This document shows positions 44,027 through 51,718 of a stretch of DNA of 64,000 bases, one piece after another; positions within the stretch are counted from its first letter, which is position 1; each line of letters starts with the position of its first letter. Source of the DNA: Bordetella genomosp. 4 (GTDB taxonomy: Bacteria; Pseudomonadota; Gammaproteobacteria; Burkholderiales; Burkholderiaceae_B); NCBI RefSeq assembly GCF_002261185.1, contig NZ_NEVQ01000016.1, forward strand, positions 1-64,000, read 5' to 3'. The position numbers were made by a program, and so were the translations under genes. The notes under the pieces were generated by a model. It searched no databases. It had not been told where the DNA came from and saw nothing but the letters and a program-made list of their open reading frames with translations.

Positions 44027-44488
44027 ATGACATCCGAGCATCAAGGCTCTCAGCCCGCCCCGCAAGGCCGGTTCGCCGAAGTTTGGGGCGACACCGTAGA
44101 CCTGAAACACTTAGCCTGGGCAATCGGCATCGGCATTGGCATCAGCATCTTTGGTTTTTACGTCGCCAGCCACTGGCTGACATCGGTCGTCGAGTCCAAA
44201 CAACTGGCCCATGCCTACGCCATGTTGGCGGGCCTGGCAGGTTGCATCATCGCCGGCGTGATTTGCGCAAAAGCATTTCCCCCAAAACGGGAAGTCACTG
44301 AGACGGAAATTTCCATTGACCCGCAATGGCGTCAAGAAGTCCTGGACGAGCTAGCCATGACCTCTGGCGGCATGGGCTCGATCGCCGACCTGCCGCCTAC
44401 GGTCACCAAAGAGTTGAAAGAACTCAAACTCTACGACCTGTTTGCCGACGCCGAGTCTTCGGTGCGCAACGTCCCCGCCAGCCGCTGA
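44027..44488 (+). CDS. Small membrane subunit of the mvaA-linked transporter
   Basis: A 153-residue protein with a hydrophilic N-terminus, two hydrophobic segments (LAWAIGIGIGISIFGFYVA at about 28-46 and AMLAGLAGCIIAGVICAKAF at about 64-83) and a charged cytoplasmic C-terminal half (KREVTETEISIDPQWRQEVL). I do not recognise it as TctB, which has more membrane helices. GGAG precedes the ATG at 44027. It lies 15 bases before the TctA-like permease, so the two probably form one transporter for mevalonate or a related acid. Confidence 0.65.
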   Translation: MTSEHQGSQPAPQGRFAEVWGDTVDLKHLAWAIGIGIGISIFGFYVASHWLTSVVESKQLAHAYAMLAGLAGCIIAGVICAKAFPPKREVTETEISIDPQWRQEVLDELAMTSGGMGSIADLPPTVTKELKELKLYDLFADAESSVRNVPASR

Positions 44489-44503
44489 ACAAGGAATCAC
44501 TTC

Positions 44504-45886
44504 ATGGATCCTCATCTGATCGAACAGATTGCAGTAGCCGCGGGCATGGGCCTGATCGGCGCCGTGGTCTTTGCAGCCATCGGCCTGGTGTCTGGCACCG
44601 ATGAAACAACGACGCTCGCGCCGCTGACATTGCTGACGGTGTTGTTGGGCGTACCGCCCGCCGGCGTATTCACTTTTTTCTTGGCTGGCGCCGTCGCCAA
44701 ACACATGACGCACGCGGTACCCACGGCCTTGCTGGGCATTCCCGGCGACACCATGGCGATGCCGCTGCTGCAGGACGCGAACCTGCTACGCAAACTGGGC
44801 GTGCCGCATATCGCCCTGCGCAAAATGGTTTCTGGCGCCATCATCGCGGCATTTGTCGCGGTGCCCCTGGCTGTCCTGTTTGCCGTCATGCTGGCGCCTT
44901 TTGGTGCGTTCATCACGAAAACGGCTCCCTGGATTTTCCTGGCCGCCGCGATATTGATCGCCTATTTTTCCGCAGGCCGCTGGGCATCTGTCGCGCTGTT
45001 GGTGCCATTTGTCGTAGTGATTCTGGCATTGCAGAGTCTGACCGCGAAATATGACGTCAAACTCAGCATCAGCTATTTCCTTGGCATTGCCATCGGGCCG
45101 TTGATCGCCGACCTGTTCACGGTACTGTCGCCTGCGGGCCGTCAACGGATGTCACGCGACAATGTGCGCAAATTCAATTTGGCGCCAGATGTCAAAGGCT
45201 GGTCGGGATATTTCCCGAACCCCTTCAAAGTGCTCGATCGCAGCCAGACACGATGGACGTTGAGCACGGCACTCGTATCGAGCGCGACCTTTGTATTCAG
45301 CCCTGTGGCCATGACGGTCGTACTGGGCGAAATCGTCGGATCGCGGATCAAACACGCTTACCACCGGCTCACCACCGTATTGAGCGCGCGTAATGGCGTC
45401 ACCGAGGCCACCTACATTGCCGAGGCTTTGATCCCCCTGATCGCATTTGGTCTGCCGCTAAGCCCCGTCGCCGCGGGCCCTGCCGCACCGCTGTTCAATG
45501 CTCCGCCCCGATTTACCGTGGATTCCGCAACGGGTCAGACACACAATCTGCACAACTTGATGAACCACTGGGAATTCCTGGGCTATGGCATGCTGGCCGT
45601 GATTCTGGCAGCGGTCGTGTCATACCCGTTCGCGATGAATTATGCGCGCCGCGCAGCCTTGTTCGTCTCGCGCAAAGTGAGCCACGAGGCCATCATTGCT
45701 ACCTTTGTCGGCCTGATCATCGTCATCAGTGTGTGGGAAGGGCAACTGCTAGGCTTGTTGGTCATCTTGACCATGGGCCTGATGGGCGGTTTGCTGTCGC
45801 GTATTTTCGGCTTTAACACCGGCGTGCAGTTCATGGGGTATTACACCGCTGTGCTGAGTGTGCCCGCGTTGGTCAAGCTGCTGTAG
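44504..45886 (+). CDS. TctA-like transporter permease, candidate mevalonate importer
   Basis: A 460-residue inner-membrane protein with about ten to twelve hydrophobic segments. The first-half motif LLGIPGDTMAMPLLQDANLL corresponds to the NIPGEPSSVATTFDGHPM motif of true TctA (compare the gene at 46001), and FGLPLSPVAAGPAAPLFNAP appears to be the second-half counterpart; the protein is a divergent member of the tripartite tricarboxylate permease superfamily. No periplasmic binding-protein gene adjoins it. Its position after mvaA and the small membrane subunit suggests uptake of mevalonate, which is inference. A strong terminator follows. Confidence 0.75.
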   Translation: MDPHLIEQIAVAAGMGLIGAVVFAAIGLVSGTDETTTLAPLTLLTVLLGVPPAGVFTFFLAGAVAKHMTHAVPTALLGIPGDTMAMPLLQDANLLRKLGVPHIALRKMVSGAIIAAFVAVPLAVLFAVMLAPFGAFITKTAPWIFLAAAILIAYFSAGRWASVALLVPFVVVILALQSLTAKYDVKLSISYFLGIAIGPLIADLFTVLSPAGRQRMSRDNVRKFNLAPDVKGWSGYFPNPFKVLDRSQTRWTLSTALVSSATFVFSPVAMTVVLGEIVGSRIKHAYHRLTTVLSARNGVTEATYIAEALIPLIAFGLPLSPVAAGPAAPLFNAPPRFTVDSATGQTHNLHNLMNHWEFLGYGMLAVILAAVVSYPFAMNYARRAALFVSRKVSHEAIIATFVGLIIVISVWEGQLLGLLVILTMGLMGGLLSRIFGFNTGVQFMGYYTAVLSVPALVKLL

Positions 45887-45939
45887 ACCAACCGGGGCCC
45901 ATCCAGCGCGTGCCCCAAAACATCATCCCGCACATGGCA

Positions 45940-45968
45940 AAAGCCCCAGCTCATTGAGCTGGGGCTTT
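45940..45968. terminator. Bidirectional intrinsic terminator
   Basis: AAAGCCCCAGCT and AGCTGGGGCTTT pair perfectly around a short CATTG loop, with A residues before and T residues after, so it works from both directions. It separates the mevalonate locus from the convergent tctA operon. Confidence 0.85.
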
Positions 45969-46000
45969 GTCCTTTCATCTGCCATTAGCGATTCAAGGCA

Positions 46001-47509
46001 CTACTGTTCGGCAATCGGTTGCTTGCTGCGTCCGGTAAACAGACGCCCTACCAAACCCCACACCAACAACAGCAGCGCTGCCGTCATGATGGTGCCGACC
46101 AGACCATTTTCAAAGAACACACCCAGCGAGCCATCTGCCAGCAGCATACTCTGACGGAAAGCGTCCTCGGTCTTGTCGCCCAGCACCATGGCCAGAATCA
46201 AGGGTGCAATCGGATAGTCCAGCTTTTTAAAGACATAGCCGACCACACCGAACACCAACGCGATGTACACATCCGACATCTTGCCGCTGATCGTGTAGGC
46301 GCCGATCAGGCAGATGACAATAATCAACGGCCCTATCACGGCAAATGGCGCGCGCAGGATCGACGAAAACAGCGGAATCGTCGCCAACACCAACACCACA
46401 GCCACAATATTGGCCACATACATCGACGAAATCAGGCCCCAGACAAAATCAGGCTGCTCGATAAACAACATGGGTCCGGGCTGCAGGCCCCAGATCATCA
46501 GGCCGCCCATCATCACTGCAGCGGTTGCCGAGCCGGGCACACCCAGTGCCAACATGGGCAGCAACGCCGACACACCCGCCGAGTGATCTGCGGCCTCGGG
46601 AGCCACGACCCCATCCGGTTCGCCCTTGCCAAAGTTGTTGCGATACTTGGAAAAACGCTTGGCCAAGCCATACGACATGAACGATGCCGCCGTCGGACCG
46701 CCGGGCGTGATCCCCATCCAGCATCCCACGATCGTCGAACGAATGAGCGTTACGCCATGCTTGGGCATTTTCTTGATGGCTTGCCACACCACGCCCCAAC
46801 TCATACGCGCCCGCAGACCATTGAATTTCAGGCCTTCCTCAATCGTGACCAGCAATTCGCCAATGCCGAACAAGCCCACCACAGCAGCCAGGAACGAGAT
46901 GCCGCTGACCAGCGTGTTGGAACCATAGGTCAGGCGCATTTCGCCCGACACAGTGTCCATACCCACGGTTGCCAGAATCAAGCCGATCAACAACGAGGCC
47001 AGGGTTTTCAGCGGAGAACCGCCACTCACCAGGTAGCTGCAGAACGTCAACAGATACACGGCAAAGAATTCGGGCGGACCGAACTTCAGCGCAAAATCCG
47101 CGATGGCGTTGGCAATCAGGGTGACGACAACCACCCCTGTCATGGCACCGAAGCCCGCCGCAATGAACGCGGTAGCCAGGGCCTCTGGCGCGAAACCCTT
47201 GCGCGCCATCGGATGGCCGTCGAAGGTCGTCGCCACCGACGATGGCTCGCCCGGAATGTTAAAGAGAATAGACGTTGTCGACCCGCCAAACAGCGCGCCC
47301 CAGTACATGGAGGACAACAGAATGATGGCCGCCACCGGCTCCATCGTGAACGTCAACGGCAATAGCAGCGTCACGCCGTTCGGCGCACCCAGGCCGGGCA
47401 GCACGCCGACCAGAATGCCCAGCAGCACGCCCGCCGCCATTAACCCAATGTGGTACAGACTCAGCGCAGTGTCAAAGCCCGACGCGAGATAGCTCAGTTG
47501 ATCTAGCAT
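46001..47509 (-). CDS. tctA: Tripartite tricarboxylate transporter large permease TctA
   Basis: A 502-residue permease with the canonical TctA pattern: LGILVGVLPGLGAPNGVTLL near the N-terminus, NIPGEPSSVATTFDGHPM (about residues 83-100), and the second-half LALGVPGSATAAVMMGGLMI. About 11-12 membrane helices. It is the last gene of the four-gene operon DXR-like oxidoreductase, TctC, TctB, TctA. Substrate is unknown but is likely to be the compound handled by the oxidoreductase at 49123. It ends just before a bidirectional terminator. Confidence 0.92.
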   Translation of the reverse strand: MLDQLSYLASGFDTALSLYHIGLMAAGVLLGILVGVLPGLGAPNGVTLLLPLTFTMEPVAAIILLSSMYWGALFGGSTTSILFNIPGEPSSVATTFDGHPMARKGFAPEALATAFIAAGFGAMTGVVVVTLIANAIADFALKFGPPEFFAVYLLTFCSYLVSGGSPLKTLASLLIGLILATVGMDTVSGEMRLTYGSNTLVSGISFLAAVVGLFGIGELLVTIEEGLKFNGLRARMSWGVVWQAIKKMPKHGVTLIRSTIVGCWMGITPGGPTAASFMSYGLAKRFSKYRNNFGKGEPDGVVAPEAADHSAGVSALLPMLALGVPGSATAAVMMGGLMIWGLQPGPMLFIEQPDFVWGLISSMYVANIVAVVLVLATIPLFSSILRAPFAVIGPLIIVICLIGAYTISGKMSDVYIALVFGVVGYVFKKLDYPIAPLILAMVLGDKTEDAFRQSMLLADGSLGVFFENGLVGTIMTAALLLLVWGLVGRLFTGRSKQPIAEQ

Positions 47510-47518
47510 GGCAAATCT

Positions 47519-48022
47519 CTAGGCGGCAATGCGCCAGGTATCAATCCAGTCTTCCAGTGGCCCGCGTGCCAGCGGCACGTTGAACCACAGTTCGAATACG
47601 GCGTACAGCACGAGCACGGCGCCTACACCGACCAACAGCGAACGCCCCCAGCCAAAACCGCCATGCGCCCGGCACATGTAGACCAGAAAGATGGCCGAAG
47701 CCACGTAGAAACCCAGAAACGGTGCGGCAACCGCCAGCACCACCGTAGGAATCAACAGCGACATGACGCGGCGCAACTGCTCGCCCGTGACGAACACTTC
47801 CTGCACGGGTTTGCGCACAGCCTGGATCAGCAGCAGTACGCTGACGATCAATAGCAACACGCTCAACCGCAGCGGGAAATAACCCGCCTCAGGCCCCGTG
47901 CTACTCCAGCCGGAGTTCAGTTGCAGACTGCCGTAGATGACCACTGCGGAAAACGCAGCCAGCAGGCCAGCCATGGTGACCTCCATGGCTTGGCGTTGAA
48001 TCGATATAGACTTGCCATTCAT
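47519..48022 (-). CDS. tctB: Tripartite tricarboxylate transporter small permease TctB
   Basis: A 167-residue membrane protein with four hydrophobic segments (AMEVTMAGLLAAFSAVVIYG at the start, LSVLLLIVSVLLLIQAV, LIPTVVLAVAAPFLGFYVAS, SLLVGVGAVLVLYAVFELWF), the layout of TctB. The sequence EAGYFPLRL is characteristic of the family. It is nine bases before tctA and 19 bases after the TctC gene in one operon. TctB stabilises TctA in the membrane complex. Confidence 0.88.
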   Translation of the reverse strand: MNGKSISIQRQAMEVTMAGLLAAFSAVVIYGSLQLNSGWSSTGPEAGYFPLRLSVLLLIVSVLLLIQAVRKPVQEVFVTGEQLRRVMSLLIPTVVLAVAAPFLGFYVASAIFLVYMCRAHGGFGWGRSLLVGVGAVLVLYAVFELWFNVPLARGPLEDWIDTWRIAA

Positions 48023-48041
48023 GCTGAGTCACCCGCGGGGC

Positions 48042-49052
48042 TTAGTCTTTGACCAACCAGCCGTCTTTTTCGAACTGGGCTTTGTTTTTGTTGCCGTCGG
48101 CGACGATGTAGTCCTTCAATGCCTGTCCGGTCAGGAACATCTCAGTCTGCAAGCCGCGCTCGATCCATGCCTTGAATTCGGGCTGCTCACGCACTTTGGC
48201 CATGACGTCCTCGTAGTACTTGACCTGCTCCGGGGTCAATCCGCCTGCTGCCCAGACCGTGCGCGGCATATTGAACGTCTCGATCGCAATACCCGACTCA
48301 TGGCAGGTCGGCACATCGCTAAAGCCCTTGTCGCCATGCACCTTGCCAGCAATGGTCATGCGCTCTTTGGTGAACACGCACAGCGGTTGCACTTTGCCAG
48401 CGCGCCAGTGCGACACGTTCTCCGACGGATTGTTGAGGTTGGCATCGACGTGGCCACCCGAGAGTTGCGCAGCCACTTCACCACCGGACTTGAACGGCAC
48501 GTAGGTGACCTTGACGTCGGTCGCCATTTCGATCTGGCGGGTCAGGATGTGATCCGTGTCCTTGGATTGTGCACCGCCCACCTTGATCGAACCCGGCTTG
48601 GCGCGCGCAGCGTCCAACAGGCTCTTGACGTCCTGATAGGGGCCGTCGGCATTCGACCACAGCAGGAACTCGTCGGCCGCCATGATGGCGATCGGCGTCA
48701 TGTTTTCAATTTGATAACCCACCTTGGTGATCATCGGCATCAGGTAAGCCAGATTGGTCGAGAACACCAGGCGAGTGGGATCACCTTCAGACGACTGCAA
48801 ATAGACCAAAGCCTCGGAACCGGCGCCGCCGCCTTTATTCGTGACGATGATGGGCACAGGCATCAGCTTGTGCTTTTGCACCACCGCCTGCACCACGCGA
48901 GCAAACTGGTCCGTACCGCCACCAGGCCCCGCCGTCACGACGAACTCTACGGGACGCGTGGGTTTCCAATCCGCGGCCATGGCCGGCATGGTGACAGCAA
49001 AGGCGCCGATCGAGGCGGCAGCCAAAGAAGCAAAACGAAATGCGCTACGCAT
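48042..49052 (-). CDS. tctC: Tripartite tricarboxylate transporter binding protein TctC
   Basis: A 336-residue periplasmic binding protein, the only one of the six in this window with its own TctA and TctB. The signal peptide ends near AMAADWKPTR; the family signature is RPVEFVVTAGPGGGTDQFAR, VTNKGGGAGSEALVYLQ (instead of the usual ENRPGAG), and IKVGGAQSKDTDHIL. GGAGACAAC precedes the ATG at 49052; the open frame extends 32 codons upstream without use. The divergent second signature sets it apart from the orphan Bug proteins here and suggests a different ligand class. Confidence 0.9.
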   Translation of the reverse strand: MRSAFRFASLAAASIGAFAVTMPAMAADWKPTRPVEFVVTAGPGGGTDQFARVVQAVVQKHKLMPVPIIVTNKGGGAGSEALVYLQSSEGDPTRLVFSTNLAYLMPMITKVGYQIENMTPIAIMAADEFLLWSNADGPYQDVKSLLDAARAKPGSIKVGGAQSKDTDHILTRQIEMATDVKVTYVPFKSGGEVAAQLSGGHVDANLNNPSENVSHWRAGKVQPLCVFTKERMTIAGKVHGDKGFSDVPTCHESGIAIETFNMPRTVWAAGGLTPEQVKYYEDVMAKVREQPEFKAWIERGLQTEMFLTGQALKDYIVADGNKNKAQFEKDGWLVKD

Positions 49053-49122
49053 GTTGTCTCCTGTATAGCGATTTATTAATGAAAACAAAGTCTTGTCGTA
49101 CTGCTTGCAAACGTGCAGCGGC

Positions 49123-50514
49123 TCAGGCCGCCGGGAAAAAAGCAGCATCCTGCTGCTGTCTCAACAGCAGCAACTCCGACGCCGGGTCGATCTCAATATC
49201 GTCAAAGCAGATCAATTGCCCGGCAGCCACATCGCGCACGAGCTTACGATTGCCAACGAGATAGAACGGTGCGGGCACGCCCGCGGCCAAGGGAGCCGCG
49301 GATACCAACTCGGCCGTAGTGCCGTCGATCGTGTGATGATGGCCACCCATGGTCAAGACAGTGCCGGCAGCCAGCGCACGTGTACTGCGAGCTACCAGAT
49401 CCAGGCGCGGTTCAGGTGCCTGGGCGCCGCTCGACAACCCATAAACGGCTGCATCCAACACGCTGCTGAAGGCCTCCAGGCCCAGCAAATGTCGGGGAAT
49501 GTACATCATGGCGCGCTGCTGATCGCGGCTCATGACGTGTCCCTTGCCCAACAGCAGATCCCAGGTCGGCTTGTCGTCGCAGCGAATCACGACGAACACG
49601 CCGCCAGCAAAACTCAACTCGTCAGGTTTGCGCAGGCAGTGAAATACGTCAACTACGCCGTTGGCTTGGAACAGTCCACCCTCGGCCTCTGTGGCAAACA
49701 AATCGGGGACTTCGCTCGGGCGCGCAATAGGCGCATGGAAGGCTGCAGTATCCACGCCCAGGCCGGTGCTGTTTGCCACGACCTGCAGTTCGCACAAATC
49801 AGGCACAGCCCGCTGCGGCAATGCCGAGCAAATAGCGGCGCGCGCCTGAACGCACTCAGCCGCCTTGCCCTCGGGCATCACCCAGTGATCGCCAAAGCCG
49901 GGCACATCGATGGACACGCCATTGCTGTCCATGCGGTTCGCCTCGGCGTTGAAAACGAAGTCGTATTCGCTGGATTTACCCGCAGAGAGGACTTCAAAGC
50001 CCATCGCCTGCGCCCAGGTCACCAAGCCGATCAGCAAGGACGGCTGGTCACCATCGACCGGAGTCACGACACGGCCTTTGGCGCGCGCCAAGCGCGACAG
50101 CTCCGGGCCGACCACGCTATCAACCTCTTTCGAGGCCAGCGCCACATGCAGGCCCGCCTCGATAGCCAGACGCGCATGGCGGGCACCCGCCTCCGGGTGA
50201 CCCGTCGCTTCCACCATGACCTGCAAGGGCAAACCCACGACGGCAGCGGCATCGCTCGCTGCGATGAACAACCCCTGCTCCCAGGCTTTCACGGCCTGCT
50301 CTGCCGTGTCACACTGCGCGATCTGGGCAGCGTCGACGCCGATCGAAATCCAGGCATCTGCCGCGATGGCCGAGGTCAGATCGACGGCGACGCGAGCACT
50401 GATCGTCGGCACGCGCCGGGATTGCGCGAGGAAACTCCGTCCGAAGCCGCCGCTTCCGATGACGCAAACTTCGATAGGCTGAGTGACGCCGTGATAACGA
50501 TGCAGATAGTCCAT
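49123..50514 (-). CDS. DXR-like / homoserine-dehydrogenase-like oxidoreductase with SAF domain
   Basis: A 463-residue NAD(P)-dependent oxidoreductase of COG4091 type. The Rossmann domain is N-terminal (VCVIGSGGFGRSFL), the central part resembles homoserine dehydrogenase (PLQVMVEATGHPEAGARHAR, ASKEVDSVVGP), and a SAF domain ends the chain (about residues 380-455, TRALAAGTVLTMGG). Known members include the Brucella DXR-like enzyme (DRL) that makes MEP, and, from memory, D-apionate oxidoisomerase. Here a transporter operon follows, so degradation of an imported sugar acid is more likely than isoprenoid synthesis. It is divergent from a GntR regulator and first of four co-directional genes. Confidence 0.75.
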   Translation of the reverse strand: MDYLHRYHGVTQPIEVCVIGSGGFGRSFLAQSRRVPTISARVAVDLTSAIAADAWISIGVDAAQIAQCDTAEQAVKAWEQGLFIAASDAAAVVGLPLQVMVEATGHPEAGARHARLAIEAGLHVALASKEVDSVVGPELSRLARAKGRVVTPVDGDQPSLLIGLVTWAQAMGFEVLSAGKSSEYDFVFNAEANRMDSNGVSIDVPGFGDHWVMPEGKAAECVQARAAICSALPQRAVPDLCELQVVANSTGLGVDTAAFHAPIARPSEVPDLFATEAEGGLFQANGVVDVFHCLRKPDELSFAGGVFVVIRCDDKPTWDLLLGKGHVMSRDQQRAMMYIPRHLLGLEAFSSVLDAAVYGLSSGAQAPEPRLDLVARSTRALAAGTVLTMGGHHHTIDGTTAELVSAAPLAAGVPAPFYLVGNRKLVRDVAAGQLICFDDIEIDPASELLLLRQQQDAAFFPAA

Positions 50515-50564
50515 GGAGTGAAATAAGCACGCTTAAGCGACAATGCGCTTCTAAGGAAACGCAA

Positions 50565-50588
50565 ATTACATGCACTTTTGCATGTAAT
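50565..50588. promoter_or_regulatory. Perfect GntR-type operator palindrome
   Basis: ATTACATGCA and TGCATGTAAT are perfect ten-base arms around a CTTT spacer. It lies 51 bases before the oxidoreductase start and 88 bases before the GntR start. A related word (TGCATGCACTTTGCA) recurs at about 50642-50656 beside the regulator gene. Confidence 0.7.
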
Positions 50589-50675
50589 CTTGGCATTTCA
50601 GTTGAATGACAGGCCGAATATTAGGCCAAAAATTGATTGATTGCATGCACTTTGCAGAAAAACGCTGATTACGAG

Positions 50676-51440
50676 ATGAAACCAGATACTGAAACCCTGG
50701 CGCCGGCGAAACCTTCCAGCCGGGATGGCATGCGCACCGACCAGGTCGCCGCACAGCTGCGCAAACTGATCGTGTCAGGCGCCCTGCCGCCAGGACAACG
50801 CCTGTCCGAACGCGTCATGTCAGAGCAATTCGAGGGGATTTCCCGCACCCCCCTACGCGAGGCATTCAAGATCCTGGCGGCCGAAGGACTGTTGACCCTG
50901 GAGCCCAATCGCGGCGCAGTAGTCACCGCCCTGTCGCTGCTCGAAGTCGAAGCCGCGATCGAGGTATTGAGCGGGCTCGAAGCTCTGGCCGCCGAGCCCG
51001 CCTGTGAATTGATCACAGATAGGGAGGTCGCAGAAATAGAGGCGCTGCACGCGCAAATGGTGGCGGCCCACGACGCAGGCGACCTGATGTCGTACTTTCA
51101 GATCAATCAGACCATTCACCAGCACATGGTGGATGCTGCACGTAACCCCGTTCTCTCTCGTATCTACGCCGCGGAATGCGCGCGCATACGCCGCTATCGC
51201 TACGCCGGCAATCAACAGCCCGCACGCTGGCATCAAGCCGTGCGCGAACATGGCGAGATGCTCAACGCCCTGCGCGACCGTGCGGGACCGGTCTTGCGCG
51301 AAATGCTGCGCAGGCACCACAAAGCAGGTTGGGTCGTGTCGCGCGGCGTGCTGGAAGAAACACTGTCGGCCACTGACGTCTCAACGACCGGCACCCGACA
51401 GCAACGCCGTAACGCAACAGCGTCAAAGCGAAGCAAATAG
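50676..51440 (+). CDS. GntR-family (FadR/FCD) regulator of the Tct operon
   Basis: A 254-residue GntR-type regulator. The winged helix is residues about 20-90 (RLSERVMSEQFEGISRTPLR), followed by an all-helical FCD domain (about 95-230), where NQTIHQHMVDAARNPVL holds the metal/effector-binding His cluster. The C-terminal tail is basic (RQQRRNATASKRSK). The start at 50676 begins the sensible protein; the frame opens 13 codons earlier. It is divergent from the oxidoreductase and Tct operon, with a perfect palindrome between, so it is very likely their repressor and responds to the imported acid. Confidence 0.9.
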   Translation: MKPDTETLAPAKPSSRDGMRTDQVAAQLRKLIVSGALPPGQRLSERVMSEQFEGISRTPLREAFKILAAEGLLTLEPNRGAVVTALSLLEVEAAIEVLSGLEALAAEPACELITDREVAEIEALHAQMVAAHDAGDLMSYFQINQTIHQHMVDAARNPVLSRIYAAECARIRRYRYAGNQQPARWHQAVREHGEMLNALRDRAGPVLREMLRRHHKAGWVVSRGVLEETLSATDVSTTGTRQQRRNATASKRSK

Positions 51441-51627
51441 CAACGTTGGATGTGCCAGCGTTATCTAACGCACACTCAATAACCAGATGGGTTGCATGGT
51501 TTTCCCATGAATGAGTTCGGTGCAAAGGCACAATTTGACGCTTGGCAAGTCTCATGTATCGCCTGACTCGCTGTAGAGTTGCTGTTCGGCTCTACCCTTC
51601 ACGATTTCCGTTCATCCAGAAAAATAC

Positions 51628-51660
51628 CGGGCACGTCTCTTGCGGATGCTCGTCTTTTTT
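51628..51660 (+). terminator. Intrinsic terminator before the first TonB receptor gene
   Basis: CGGGCA (51628-51633) pairs with TGCTCG (51647-51652; one G-T pair), followed by TC and six T residues. It could end GntR transcription 190 bases after that stop, or act as an attenuator for the receptor gene that starts about 60 bases later. A separate six-pair stem GTAGAG/CTCTAC lies upstream near 51571-51593. Confidence 0.5.
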
Positions 51661-51718
51661 GGACATACGGCCGTCTCATATCTAGGCTGCAGTGCCTGGT
51701 GTCATCACGCATCCACAC

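Noticed and set aside
43227-44123. Minus-strand frame of 298 codons over the mvaA end
   Set aside because: Opposite a fully conserved mvaA; low-complexity translation.
46019-47365. Open frame of 448 codons opposite tctA
   Set aside because: Shadow of tctA; the predicted protein is His/Gln/Arg-rich with no recognisable fold.
49093-50526. Open frame of 477 codons opposite the DXR-like oxidoreductase
   Set aside because: Antisense shadow with no domain; the minus-strand gene has Rossmann and SAF signatures.
51441-51718. Possible cobalamin riboswitch before the TonB receptor
   Set aside because: No B12-box-like conserved sequence; only a simple hairpin and a T-tract were found.
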